Numbered from the stretch's first letter, positions 18,035-27,072 are shown. The stretch is 51,274 nt of DNA from an uncultured SAR116 cluster alpha proteobacterium (GCA_902619615.1 CACNFD010000004.1:1-51274); one strand, 5' to 3'. Notes: generated from the letters alone by a model not told the origin. Numbers and translations are program-made.

Positions 18035-18841
18035 TTATAATCCAAATTTTTTAAAACTAATTCTTTCTTCAATTTTATTTATAAAGATATCTATGGCCCC
18101 TGAAAATAAATTACTAAAACCAAAAAATTTCTTCTTGGGTGCGAACTCTCTAATTTTAACGTTTTCACCAAACCTCTGTTTTAATACAGATTTCATTTCC
18201 CCGTAATCATCTATTAATCCTAGTTCAAGGCTTTTTTCCCCTGACCAAAAAGCCCCTGTAAATAAGTCCTTATTTTTATTTGTGATTTTACTTCCACGTC
18301 TTGACTTTACAAATGATATAAACTGATTATGCAATTCTTTTTGTATATCTTTTAACCTTTTAATATCATCTTTATTTTCAGGTAAAAATGGATCCAAAAT
18401 TGCTTTATTTTCACCAGATGTATAAAGACGGCGATCAACTCCAATTTTTTTGATAGCTTTGTCAAAACCAAAGCCAGAAGAAACAACACCAATAGATCCA
18501 ATTATTGATGCCTTACTTGCAAAAATCTCATCAGCCGCACATGCAAGCCAATAACCACCAGAAGCAGCTACATCCTCAACAAATGCTAATACAGGTATAT
18601 TTTTTTCTTCAGACAAATCTCTTATACGCTTAGATATCATCTCAGATTGAACAGGCGAACCACCTGGAGAGTTTATTTGTAGAGCGACAGCCTTCAAATT
18701 TTTTGTAGAAAAGGCTTGCTCAATAACCTTATCAAGTTCATATAAATTTAAACCTTTTCTTCTTCCCATATTTGGCGCAATTATTCCACTTAAGGGTATA
18801 GTTGAAATATTTTGTGACTTTCTAAAAAAAGAAAGAATCAT
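18035..18841 (-). CDS. sppA: S49-family signal peptide peptidase (SppA/SohB type)
   Basis: 268-aa serine protease of the SppA 36K/SohB type, which degrades signal peptides and membrane protein remnants. Core motifs: LQINSPGGSPVQSEMI, the nucleophile in AASGGYWLACAAD (S94), and SIIGSIGVVSSGFG followed by the R.LYTSGENK region. There is no obvious N-terminal transmembrane helix, typical of the shorter alphaproteobacterial form. The C-terminal amphipathic helix (FIINKIEERISFKKFGL-like) may touch the membrane. The zinc-ribbon membrane protein gene starts one base after its stop. Confidence 0.9.
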   Translation of the reverse strand: MILSFFRKSQNISTIPLSGIIAPNMGRRKGLNLYELDKVIEQAFSTKNLKAVALQINSPGGSPVQSEMISKRIRDLSEEKNIPVLAFVEDVAASGGYWLACAADEIFASKASIIGSIGVVSSGFGFDKAIKKIGVDRRLYTSGENKAILDPFLPENKDDIKRLKDIQKELHNQFISFVKSRRGSKITNKNKDLFTGAFWSGEKSLELGLIDDYGEMKSVLKQRFGENVKIREFAPKKKFFGFSNLFSGAIDIFINKIEERISFKKFGL

Positions 18842-18897
18842 TTAAACTCCTATAATTTAAAAAATATTTTAATTTACATTTATTAAGTTAATACAAC

Positions 18898-18921
18898 ATT
18901 TATTTAATTACTTAAATAAAT
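18898..18921. repeat. Perfect 10-bp AT inverted repeat between trmN6-like and sppA genes
   Basis: ATTTATTTAA and TTAAATAAAT flank a TTAC loop. The stem is perfect but made only of A/T and has no following U-run on the minus strand. It could be a weak attenuator, an mRNA 3' end structure, or an operator for sppA. Chance is possible in such AT-rich DNA. Confidence 0.35.
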
Positions 18922-18924
18922 TGT

Positions 18925-19674
18925 TTATAAAAAATTAAATATGCCGTTGTTACTATATGTTTTAGCTTTTTTGTCTATTTTTCCTTGTTTGTTGAACAAT
19001 CTCAGTCCGGGCATTAATTCAGTAGGACTAACGCCACCCTTCTTAGCAAAAAGTATCAATCGTTTTGAAGAATGTTTTTGATTAGGCCAAATTGGAAAAA
19101 TTTTAAAAGATCCTGTTTTTTTACCAAGGCTTATTAGGGATTTTTCAAGGAGTCCAGTTGGAATGATTAAGAAAATTATACCTCCATGCTTTAGTAATTT
19201 AAGTGAATTATCTATCCAGCTTTCATAATCAATTATTCTCTTGGCACAATTGTTTAGATCATTTTCTGATTTTTTTCGTTGTTGGTCATAAAAAGGTGGA
19301 TTAGTTACTACAATATCAAAGCTATTTTTTAGGTTACTATCAATATTAAATATGTCTCCTTTAATTGCATTAATTTGTTTTTGAAAATTATTTATTATGA
19401 TATTTTCATTTGCAATATCTAGGAAGCTATCATTATTCTCAATTGCGGTAATATTAATTTTATTATTTTGATAAGCGATTATTAAACTGATTGCACCCAC
19501 TCCAGAACCAACATCTGCCAGTGAAATTTTGTTTTTCTTAAATTTTTTTAAGTAACCGTTAACAAAAGCTGCTAAAAAGACTGCCTCAAATCCATATCTA
19601 AAACCTTTTTTAAACTGTTTTATTGAAATTTTACCTTTTAGAATTTTGTCAACACTTAAATTTTTGGAAAACAT
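18925..19674 (-). CDS. tRNA1(Val) (adenine-37-N6)-methyltransferase-like (TrmN6/YfiC)
   Basis: 249-aa class I SAM-dependent methyltransferase. SAM-binding motif I is ADVGSGVGAISLI, with acidic motif II in ITAIENND. The N6-adenine-type catalytic tetrapeptide NPPF lies in VVTNPPFYDQQ. The N-terminal Q.K.GFRYG.E.VFLAAF and the C-terminal KGG.SP.ELMPGL resemble TrmN6/YfiC, which methylates A37 of tRNA-Val. It diverges from ispB; the two starts are separated by about 80 bases of promoter-like AT-rich DNA. Confidence 0.85.
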   Translation of the reverse strand: MFSKNLSVDKILKGKISIKQFKKGFRYGFEAVFLAAFVNGYLKKFKKNKISLADVGSGVGAISLIIAYQNNKINITAIENNDSFLDIANENIIINNFQKQINAIKGDIFNIDSNLKNSFDIVVTNPPFYDQQRKKSENDLNNCAKRIIDYESWIDNSLKLLKHGGIIFLIIPTGLLEKSLISLGKKTGSFKIFPIWPNQKHSSKRLILFAKKGGVSPTELMPGLRLFNKQGKIDKKAKTYSNNGIFNFL

Positions 19675-19727
19675 AAATTCTCCCTAATTAAAATTATATA
19701 AATGTTTAATATATATAATAACCAAGT

Positions 19728-19733
19728 TATAAT
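19728..19733 (+). promoter_or_regulatory. Possible -10 box of the ispB promoter
   Basis: An exact TATAAT lies about 30 bases upstream of the ispB start. The -35 position 17 bases earlier holds only a weak TTTAAT-like hexamer. Such boxes are frequent by chance in AT-rich DNA. Confidence 0.3.
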
Positions 19734-19760
19734 ATAAAAATTAACCTTTGGAAAATGCTT

Positions 19761-20765
19761 ATGAATAAACTAAATACCGAAAATTCCGAGAATAGCATTT
19801 TAAAACTAAGACAAGCATTAGAGAAAAACCTTGAAGCAGTAGATCAGGAGATAATACTTAGACTAAACAAGTCAATTCCACTTATTAAAGACATTGGGAA
19901 ACACCTCATTAACGGCTCTGGTAAAAGATTGCGTCCTCTTTTAACATTAGCTATGGCTGCACAATTCAATGATTACTCAAAAAATCCAATCATATTAGCA
20001 GCAGCAGTAGAATTTATTCATACAGCAACTTTATTACATGATGATGTGGTAGATGAGTCAAATTTAAGGAGAGGAAATAAAACTGCCAATATAATTTGGG
20101 GTAATGAATTTAGTGTTTTAGCTGGAGATTTTTTATTTGCGCAATCATTTGAACTGATGGTGGAAACTAAGTCAATAGACGCTTTATCAAGTTTAGCAAG
20201 TGCAGCATGCAAAATTACTCAGGGTGAATTTCAACAAATGCAAATCTCAAACAAACCAGAAACCCCTGAAAAAGATTACTTTGAAGTTATTGGGAAAAAA
20301 ACAGCTGAGTTGTTTGGTGCCTCATGTAAAAGTGGTGTTATCGTTGCTGGTGGAAATATTCAGCAACAGAACGCCGCTTACGATTATGGTTTCAATTTAG
20401 GAATAGCATTTCAAATCATAGATGATCTAATGGATTTTAATAATTTACCTAATAAAATGGGAAAAAACTTGGGAGATGATTTTAAGCTAGGAAAAACCAC
20501 ACTACCTGTTATTTTGGCTTGGCAAAAAAGTAATGCCAAAGAAAAACAATTTTGGATCAAAACTCTTAAAGAATTAAATCAGGAACCTCATGATTTTATG
20601 AATGCAATTGAAATTTTTAACAAATATAATATTTTTGAAGACTGCAAAAAGAAAACTCAGGAATTTATTTCCTTATCTATTAAGTATTTAGAAATATTTC
20701 CAGATACAGAAATCAAAAATAATTTAGTCGGTTTGGCAAATGAAAGCATTGAAAGATCAAATTAA
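19761..20765 (+). CDS. ispB: Polyprenyl diphosphate synthase (octaprenyl type, quinone side chain)
   Basis: Trans-isoprenyl diphosphate synthase of about 334 aa that extends FPP with IPP to make the ubiquinone tail. The first aspartate-rich motif is LLHDDVVDES, the second IIDDLMDF, and GKRLRPLLTLA and AGDFLFAQSFE flank them. Family assignment is secure; chain length (C40, C45 or C50) cannot be read by eye. An ATG also occurs at 19755, but the GGA (19750-19752) is spaced properly only for the ATG at 19761. The next gene overlaps or abuts its 3' end. Confidence 0.93.
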   Translation: MNKLNTENSENSILKLRQALEKNLEAVDQEIILRLNKSIPLIKDIGKHLINGSGKRLRPLLTLAMAAQFNDYSKNPIILAAAVEFIHTATLLHDDVVDESNLRRGNKTANIIWGNEFSVLAGDFLFAQSFELMVETKSIDALSSLASAACKITQGEFQQMQISNKPETPEKDYFEVIGKKTAELFGASCKSGVIVAGGNIQQQNAAYDYGFNLGIAFQIIDDLMDFNNLPNKMGKNLGDDFKLGKTTLPVILAWQKSNAKEKQFWIKTLKELNQEPHDFMNAIEIFNKYNIFEDCKKKTQEFISLSIKYLEIFPDTEIKNNLVGLANESIERSN

Positions 20766-20772
20766 GAAAATG

Positions 20773-21411
20773 GTTAATTCAGAAAAAATAAATAATCGAA
20801 CAAATATTGATAACAACGATGTTAGAGAAAAAATTAAAAAATTAATAAAAAAAAAGAACTTTAATCTTCGTGATTTATCAAGAAACATAAAAAAAAATGA
20901 TGCTTATTTGCAACAATATTTGTATAGGGGAACACCCAGGATTCTTCCCGAAGAGTATAGATTAATGTTAGCTGAAATACTTGATGTGAACGCAAATGAA
21001 TTGATGCCAAATTGGTTAAAAGACCTATCTTCTCAAGAACAATTTTTTGTATTAAGTAATATAGAAAATAAAGTTAATAATATAAACCAAATATCATTTT
21101 CTAAAGAATTATTAATTGGCTTAGATTTTTTTAATAAAAAAAATTTATTTTTTTTTCAAACCGTTGCCTCAGGTGGCCATATAATTACCATTGTAGATAT
21201 TAGTGAAAAAAAATTCACAAAACCTGATATTTATTTGCTTAAAGATAAAAAAAATTACTTTCTAGCTATCATTGAATCCAGCAAGTTTTCTCAAGAAAAA
21301 TTAAGTGTAAAACCATATTTTAATAAATTTTCTCCTTTCCAAATCAGCTCAGATCTTTTGAATATTAGTGGTAAAATTTTATGGCAATGTTCTAATATTT
21401 TTTCAAAATGA
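20773..21411 (+). CDS. Repressor-like protein: Cro/CI-type HTH plus degenerate S24 domain
   Basis: About 212 aa from the ATG at 20773; an earlier ATG at 20740 lies inside ispB. The N-terminal helix-turn-helix (NFNLRDLSRNIKKNDAYLQQYLYRGTPRILPEE) matches the alphaproteobacterial family with DAYLQQ(Y/F)..RGTPR.L. The C-terminal half (IVDISEKKFTKPDIYLLKDKKNY...NISGKILWQCSNIF) follows the LexA/CI S24 fold pattern. The serine GDSM motif and the catalytic lysine are not visible; QTVASGGH and YFLAIIE occupy those places. It is therefore unlikely to self-cleave. It overlaps the RlmD-like gene by 4 bases. Regulatory targets are unknown. Confidence 0.75.
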   Translation, partial: VNSEKINNRTNIDNNDVREKIKKLIKKKNFNLRDLSRNIKKNDAYLQQYLYRGTPRILPEEYRLMLAEILDVNANELMPNWLKDLSSQEQFFVLSNIENKVNNINQISFSKELLIGLDFFNKKNLFFFQTVASGGHIITIVDISEKKFTKPDIYLLKDKKNYFLAIIESSKFSQEKLSVKPYFNKFSPFQISSDLLNISGKILWQCSNIFSK

Positions 21412-22742
21412 ATAGGCTTAAAAAATTAAAAAAAAATATAGATAAAAAACTTTTAAAGATCAAACATATTGGATCTCAAGGTGAAGGGGTCTCTAACTTA
21501 ATAACTGAAATAAATTATAAAGAAAATGATTACACTTTTTTTATCCCTTTTACTTTACCTGAGGAAATAGTTGTTGTTAAACCAATTCTCTCTAGTTCTG
21601 AAGGTGTTAGAGCTGATTTAATTGAAATAAAATTATCATCACCAAAAAGAATTGATCCTAAATGCGAACATTTTTTTCAATGTGGTGGATGTTTACTTCA
21701 GCATTGGAACTTTAAAGATTATTCATCTTGGAAAGTTAATAAAATCTCTGTGCCAATTCTAAAAATATCTCCAACAACAAACATTAAACCAATTAAAACG
21801 TCTTCTACAAGAAGCCGTAGACACGCTAAATTAAAAGCAAAAAAAAATGAATCTATTACAACAATTGGATTTAATGAGTACAGAAGTAAATTTATTACAA
21901 AAATTAAAAAATGTATAATTATAGACAAAGAGCTTGAAAAATTTATTCATGTTTTAGAAAAACCATTACACCAACTTCTTTGTGTAGGTGATGAGATTGA
22001 TATTCATATGAATCTTCTAGATAACGGAATTGATCTGCTCATAAATGGCATAGATAAAGTAGACTTTCATAAATTAAACATGTTTATTGACGCTATTTCA
22101 ACAAGTACAGTTGTCAGATTTTATAGAAAATTAGAGGATAATACTAACGAATTACTATTTAAAAGAGATATTTCAAGTTTGTCTAACAAGTCTTTTTCAT
22201 CTTTTACTTTACCTCCTCCCAGTGGATTTCTGCAAGCGACTGTAGAAGGAGAAAATGCAATTCTTAATAGTATCATTCAAGGATTAAACGAAAACAAAAA
22301 AACAAAACTGATTTGTGAATTATTTTGTGGAAGTGGCACAATAACTTTACCATTATTGAAAAAAAATTTTAAGATACATGCTTTTGAATTAGATAATGAG
22401 TCTTTAAAAGCAGTAGAAATTGCCAGCCGAAAACAAGGTGTTGGGAATAGGATCACAACAAAAGTAAGAGATTTGAAAAATTTACCTTTAACATCTAATG
22501 AGCTAGCTAAATATGATGCAATTATTGTTGATCCACCTCGTTCAGGTGCAAAAATTCAATTTTCAAACATAGCAAAATCAAATGTAACAACCATAATAAG
22601 TATATCTTGTAATGTTAATACTTTTATACGAGACTCTAAAATATTAATTAGAAGTAATTATAAATTAAAATGGGTACAGCCAATTGATCAATTTTTATTT
22701 TCTGCACATGTTGAGTTAGTTGCGCTTTTTCAACTAAAATAA
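21408..22742 (+). CDS. rlmD: 23S rRNA (uracil-C5)-methyltransferase, RlmD/TrmA family
   Basis: 444-aa radical-independent uracil-C5 methyltransferase. The Fe-S cluster cysteines C86-x5-C92-x2-C95 (CEHFFQCGGC) are present, with a probable fourth in KIKKCIII. The SAM motif is LFCGSGTITLPLL, then DPPRSGA. The catalytic cysteine is in SISCNVNTFIRD and the catalytic glutamate in HVELVALF. The N-terminal TRAM-like segment (KIKHIGSQGEGVSN) is partly recognisable. RlmD (m5U1939) is likeliest by presence of the cluster, though RlmC- or TrmA-like specificity cannot be ruled out. The ATG overlaps the preceding stop by 4 bases. Confidence 0.85.
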   Translation: MNRLKKLKKNIDKKLLKIKHIGSQGEGVSNLITEINYKENDYTFFIPFTLPEEIVVVKPILSSSEGVRADLIEIKLSSPKRIDPKCEHFFQCGGCLLQHWNFKDYSSWKVNKISVPILKISPTTNIKPIKTSSTRSRRHAKLKAKKNESITTIGFNEYRSKFITKIKKCIIIDKELEKFIHVLEKPLHQLLCVGDEIDIHMNLLDNGIDLLINGIDKVDFHKLNMFIDAISTSTVVRFYRKLEDNTNELLFKRDISSLSNKSFSSFTLPPPSGFLQATVEGENAILNSIIQGLNENKKTKLICELFCGSGTITLPLLKKNFKIHAFELDNESLKAVEIASRKQGVGNRITTKVRDLKNLPLTSNELAKYDAIIVDPPRSGAKIQFSNIAKSNVTTIISISCNVNTFIRDSKILIRSNYKLKWVQPIDQFLFSAHVELVALFQLK

Positions 22743-22746
22743 AAAA

Positions 22747-22950
22747 ATGTTAATAAAAAAATCTATTTCTATTAAAAAACATAGGACGTCATTATCTCTA
22801 GAAAAAGAATTTTGGAATGCTTTAAAAATCATTGCTAAAGAAAAAAAATGTTCTATAGAAAGTTTAGTTACTAAGATTGATTCTGAAAGGAGAGCTTCAC
22901 TTGCATCTTCAATAAGAGTTTATCTTTTAAAATTTTACATGAAAAATTAA
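22747..22950 (+). CDS. Ribbon-helix-helix domain protein (RHH_4 type)
   Basis: 67-aa protein: KKSISIKKHRTSLSLEKEFWNALKIIA, then KKCSIESLVTKID and LASSIRVYLLKFY. This is the alphaproteobacterial RHH_4 pattern (hydrophobic strand, HRTS.SLE.EFW..L, then S..L...ID..R...L.SA.R...L..Y). Such proteins are presumed DNA-binding, possibly antitoxin-like, but none of this subfamily is characterised to my knowledge and there is no toxin neighbour. It lies 4 bases after rlmD and its TAA shares a TTAA palindrome with the stop of the convergent UxaA-like gene. Confidence 0.85.
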   Translation: MLIKKSISIKKHRTSLSLEKEFWNALKIIAKEKKCSIESLVTKIDSERRASLASSIRVYLLKFYMKN

Positions 22951-24494
22951 CCTGTTATTCCAATTTGCCACGGAGCAAATTCATGGCGACCAAGGTTAAG
23001 GATTTCACTTTTTGTTTTTTTACCTGAGGCAAAAGAAATAAATTCTTCAAAAATTATTTTACCCATTTCTTCAATGTCTTTATCTCCGTCTATTACTAAA
23101 CCACAATTTATGTCCATGTCTTCATACATCTTTTTATAAAGAGAAGAATTAGTTGCTAATTTTATTGAAGGAGTTGGTTTAGCCCCAAAACATGACCCCC
23201 TACCTGTCGTAAATGCTATTAAATTTGCTCCACCTGCAATTTGACCAGTCGCTGAAACAGGATCAAATCCAGGTGTGTCCATAAAAACAAATCCTTTTTC
23301 ATCAACTCTCTCTGCATAATTATATACTTCCATCAAACCCGTTGTCCCACCTTTCATTGCTGATCCCAAAGATTTTTCTAATATATTAGCAAGACCACCT
23401 TTTTGATTTCCTGGGCTAACTATTCCATTTATTTGTACGTCTCGACCAACTGCATAAATATTCTTCCACCAGTCCACACGATCCAATAATTTTTCTGCAA
23501 CCGTAGAATTTACAGCTCTTGCAGTTAAAGTATTTTCAACACCATATATTTCAGGTGTTTCTGACAAAATAGCAGTACCACCATGACTTACAAGTATATC
23601 TACAGCTTTCCCCAAAGAAGGATTAGCAGATATAGATGAAAAAGCGTCTGATCCTCCACACTGAAGGCCAACCATTAGATTAGATAAAGGGACTTCTTCT
23701 CTTAAGATTTTATTCGCCTTTTCTAACATACTTTCTACAATTTTAATTCCAGCTCTAATTGTTGCAGTAGTACCACCATTATCCTGCATAACTAAAGTTT
23801 TTAAATTTGCATTTTCTGTAAGTCCTTGATGAGAAAACAAACCTCCAACCTGACACCTTTCACAACCAAGGCCAACAACTAAAGATGAAGCAACATTTGG
23901 GTGACTTATATACCCCCCTAAAGTTCTATTTAGCAAATCCATAGGTTCCCCTGATAATTCCATTCCACATCCAGTTGAGTGGCTGAAGGCAGCTACACCA
24001 TCTACATTGGGATAGTTAACAAGTTTGTCTGGTGTAAAATATGTTGCAATTTCATGCACAACAGTTGCTGAGCAATTTACCGTTGAAACTACTGCAATAA
24101 AGTTTCTAGTACCAACACGACCGTCCGTTCTTTTGAAACCTGAAAACGTTCTCTCACTTGATGAATTAACAAACCTGGTTGGAAGATACTTAGAACAAAA
24201 TTTATGTTCTCGACCAAACTCCTTAAAAACAACATTTGAATTAGTTAAAACTTGTCCTTTCGCTAAATCTGAATCTGCAAAACCTATTATTGTTCCATAT
24301 TTATAAATCGGACTATCTTTAAGAATATTCACTTTAGCAATTTTTTGACCTGAAAGTATTGGAGCATCTAATGTTAGATCAAAATCTTCTAGGTGTTGAT
24401 TAGCATTGATATTATCTACTGCAATAATGATATTATCTGCATCATTTAAAAGTATTGCATTAGAAGCCTTTACATTAATTTCTTTTTTATCCAT
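22947..24494 (-). CDS. UxaA-family hydro-lyase (altronate dehydratase-like)
   Basis: About 515-aa sugar-acid dehydratase of the UxaA/GarD family. The N-terminal SAF domain (about 1-90, ILLNDADNIIIAVDNI) is fused to the catalytic GD_AH domain with GFKRTDGRVGTRNFIAV, CSATVVHEIA, HSTGCGMELSGEP, GLGCERCQVGG, GLQCGGSDAFSS and TTGRGSCFGAKPTPSIK. The start is taken at 24494 rather than the upstream ATG at 24506, because the leader GAGGTTAAGA-ATG is repeated exactly before the neighbouring RraA-like gene. The substrate could be altronate, galactarate or another aldonate; the neighbouring dehydratase suggests aldonic acid use. Confidence 0.88.
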   Translation of the reverse strand: MDKKEINVKASNAILLNDADNIIIAVDNINANQHLEDFDLTLDAPILSGQKIAKVNILKDSPIYKYGTIIGFADSDLAKGQVLTNSNVVFKEFGREHKFCSKYLPTRFVNSSSERTFSGFKRTDGRVGTRNFIAVVSTVNCSATVVHEIATYFTPDKLVNYPNVDGVAAFSHSTGCGMELSGEPMDLLNRTLGGYISHPNVASSLVVGLGCERCQVGGLFSHQGLTENANLKTLVMQDNGGTTATIRAGIKIVESMLEKANKILREEVPLSNLMVGLQCGGSDAFSSISANPSLGKAVDILVSHGGTAILSETPEIYGVENTLTARAVNSTVAEKLLDRVDWWKNIYAVGRDVQINGIVSPGNQKGGLANILEKSLGSAMKGGTTGLMEVYNYAERVDEKGFVFMDTPGFDPVSATGQIAGGANLIAFTTGRGSCFGAKPTPSIKLATNSSLYKKMYEDMDINCGLVIDGDKDIEEMGKIIFEEFISFASGKKTKSEILNLGRHEFAPWQIGITG

Positions 24495-24513
24495 TCTTAA
24501 CCTCATGTATAAA

Positions 24514-25230
24514 CTAATTATTGTTTTGAGTCCTTAACCAGTCTTCAAATACTTTTTTTTGAATTTCATCAGTCAATGGATATAATCCTCGAATTGACGC
24601 TCCCTGTTGAACCTGATGTATGACATAATCCTCATATATTGTCATAGATTTAACTTCATCAGAAATTTCTTTTATAATTTCATTTGGAATCACTACAACT
24701 CCTTCTTTATCACCAACTATTAAATCATTTGGCCAAACTGCTACATCTCCACAACCAATAGGTTTGTTTATATCTATGGCTTGATGCAAAGTAAGATTTG
24801 TCGGAGAAGATGGTCTATTGTGGTAAGCTGGTATATCCAAATTCTTTATTTCATCAGAATCTCTTAATCCGCCGTCAGTTACTATCCCAGCGCATCCTCT
24901 AACCATTAATCTTGTAACCAAAATAGCTCCCGCTGAAGCTGCCCTTGGATCCTTTCTACTATCAAAAATTAAAACGTAATCTTTTGGACATTCCTCAATA
25001 GCTACCCGTTGAGGATGCTTTGGATTTTTAAATACTTCTATACCATTGAGATCCTCCCTTGCTGGAATATACCTAACCGTATAGGCTAATCCCACCATGT
25101 TTGGTAATTTTGAATTTAGTGGAAAAACTCCTTGAATAAATTGATTTTTTAGTCCTTTTTTGAATAAAGCGGTGCAAATTGTTGCCACACTTGAGTTTGA
25201 AAAAATTTTCTTTAATTCATTTGTTAACAT
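24514..25230 (-). CDS. RraA-family protein in sugar-acid cluster
   Basis: 238 aa with the RraA/HMG-aldolase fold: DSRKDPRAASAGAILVTRLM, GIVTDGGLRDSDEI and the C-terminal GVVVIPNEI. In characterised HMG/CHA aldolases the motif is D-x20-R-D; here the first Asp is Ala (GAILVTRLM...LRD), so that chemistry is not supported. This variant is, as I recall, common in RraA relatives next to dehydratases of the IlvD/Edd family. A role in cleaving or handling a 2-keto-3-deoxy acid is inferred from context. It lies 9 bases after the dehydratase and 19 before the chosen UxaA start. Confidence 0.8.
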   Translation of the reverse strand: MLTNELKKIFSNSSVATICTALFKKGLKNQFIQGVFPLNSKLPNMVGLAYTVRYIPAREDLNGIEVFKNPKHPQRVAIEECPKDYVLIFDSRKDPRAASAGAILVTRLMVRGCAGIVTDGGLRDSDEIKNLDIPAYHNRPSSPTNLTLHQAIDINKPIGCGDVAVWPNDLIVGDKEGVVVIPNEIIKEISDEVKSMTIYEDYVIHQVQQGASIRGLYPLTDEIQKKVFEDWLRTQNNN

Positions 25231-25239
25231 TCTTAACCT

Positions 25240-26970
25240 CTAAAAAATATCTGGTTCTTTCGCAGAAATTCCAAAATCTGTCTCTAAAAAATCAAAATCA
25301 CAACCTTCATTTGCTTGTTTCACGTGATTGCTATACATCCACAACCAACCTCTGCCAGCTTTTGGATTATTTTTTTTAACTTTCTTTTTTCTCTCCAGCA
25401 AAGTTTTCTCGTCAACTAGCATATTAATTGATCTTAAATTTACATCAATCTCTACAATGTCTCCCGTTTCTAATAAAGACAATGGACCACCAATATAACT
25501 TTCTGGAGCAACATGAAGAATACATGCACCATAACTAGTCCCACTCATCCTTGCATCAGAAATTCTAACCATGTCACGAATACCTTTTTTAAGAAGTTTT
25601 TTTGGTATTGGTATCATACCCCACTCTGGCATTCCAGGTCCACCAATAGGTCCAACATTTCTTAACACTAATACATGATTTTCTGTTACATCTAGCTTAT
25701 CACTGTCAATAATTTCTTTCATTTCTGCATAACTATTAAAAACCAAAGCAGGACCCATATGTTTCAAAAATTTCTTATCACAAGCGGCTGGTTTTATAAC
25801 ACATCCATCTGGAGCCAAGTTACCTTTCAAAACAGCTAAAGATCCTTCTTTATAAATTGGATTGTCTAATGATCGAATTATATCTGGATTAAGTGTCTCT
25901 TTTCCATCTATAAGCTCTTTTAGTTTAAAACCTGACACAGTTATTTCATCTAAGTTAAGTTTATCTGCTAAAGAATGCATCAAAGATAAAATACCACCAG
26001 CATAAAAAAAATCTTCCATTAAATAATCTTTTCCTGATGGTCTAATATTAGCTATCAAAGGGATAATTCTACCTTTTTTATCTAAATCATCCATTGTTAA
26101 GTTTATACCAGCTCTTCTAGACATTGCTATTAAATGGATAATGGCGTTAGTAGAACATCCCATAGCCATAGCAACAGTGACAGCGTTTTCAATTGATTTT
26201 TCAGTTATAATTTTTCTTGGTGTTAAATCTTCCCATACCATTTCGACTATTCTTTTTCCTACATTTGCGGACATTCTGATATGATTAGAATCTGCAGCTG
26301 GGATAGAACTTGCACCGGGGAGACATAGACCAATAGCCTCTGCAATAGCGGTCATTGTACTAGCTGTTCCCATAGTCATACAATGTCCATATGATCTAGC
26401 AATACCTGTTTCAACTTCTTCCCAATCTTTATTAGAGATATTTCCTGCTCTGAGTTCATCCCAATATTTCCATCCATCTGAACCACTTCCTAAAAATTTA
26501 CCTTTATAATTACCTCTTAGCATTGGTCCCGCTGGCAAGAAAATAGTTGGCAAATTTAAAGTTATTGCTCCCATCGTCAAAGCAGGTGTAGTTTTATCAC
26601 AACCTCCCATTAAAACTACACCATCAACAGGATGTGATCTAATAAGTTCTTCGACTTCCATTGATAACATGTTTCTATACAACATTGTGGTTGGTTTAAC
26701 ATACATTTCAGCAAGTGAAATAGCAGGAAGTTCAATTGGGAAACCACCTAATTGATAAATTCCTTTTTTAACATCTTCAACTCTTTGCTTGAAATGCATG
26801 TGACATGGTTGAATATCAGACCATGTATTTATGATACCAATTATTGGCTTGTTTTCCCAATCTTCTTTGTTTAACCCCATTTGCATAGCTCTAGATCTAT
26901 GACCGAATGATCTTATATCATCAGGAGCAAACCATCTGTAACTTCTTAACTCATTATATTTTTTTTTCAA
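25240..26970 (-). CDS. IlvD/Edd-family aldonic acid dehydratase (L-arabonate dehydratase-like)
   Basis: 576-aa Fe-S dehydratase. The N-terminus LRSYRWFAPDDIRSFGHRSR, QPCHMHF, LMGGCDKTTPA, GHCMTMGTASTM and IPAADSNHIR place it close to Azospirillum-type L-arabonate dehydratases, which yield 2-keto-3-deoxy acids. Cysteines in QPCH, GGCDK and GHCMT are the expected [Fe-S] ligands. The start is TTG at 26970, preceded by AAAGGA with 6-base spacing; no ATG is available nearby. It leads a three-gene unit with RraA-like and UxaA-like genes. The exact sugar acid is uncertain. No transporter or kinase lies in the window. Confidence 0.88.
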   Translation of the reverse strand: MKKKYNELRSYRWFAPDDIRSFGHRSRAMQMGLNKEDWENKPIIGIINTWSDIQPCHMHFKQRVEDVKKGIYQLGGFPIELPAISLAEMYVKPTTMLYRNMLSMEVEELIRSHPVDGVVLMGGCDKTTPALTMGAITLNLPTIFLPAGPMLRGNYKGKFLGSGSDGWKYWDELRAGNISNKDWEEVETGIARSYGHCMTMGTASTMTAIAEAIGLCLPGASSIPAADSNHIRMSANVGKRIVEMVWEDLTPRKIITEKSIENAVTVAMAMGCSTNAIIHLIAMSRRAGINLTMDDLDKKGRIIPLIANIRPSGKDYLMEDFFYAGGILSLMHSLADKLNLDEITVSGFKLKELIDGKETLNPDIIRSLDNPIYKEGSLAVLKGNLAPDGCVIKPAACDKKFLKHMGPALVFNSYAEMKEIIDSDKLDVTENHVLVLRNVGPIGGPGMPEWGMIPIPKKLLKKGIRDMVRISDARMSGTSYGACILHVAPESYIGGPLSLLETGDIVEIDVNLRSINMLVDEKTLLERKKKVKKNNPKAGRGWLWMYSNHVKQANEGCDFDFLETDFGISAKEPDIF

Positions 26971-27072
26971 TTTAAATCCTTTATTTTAATCTTTCTTAAC
27001 TTTGGTTCTATTATAATTTAATTTCAAAGAAAAAATAAAAAAAATAAAGATTGAATTATTTATTATTGATTT

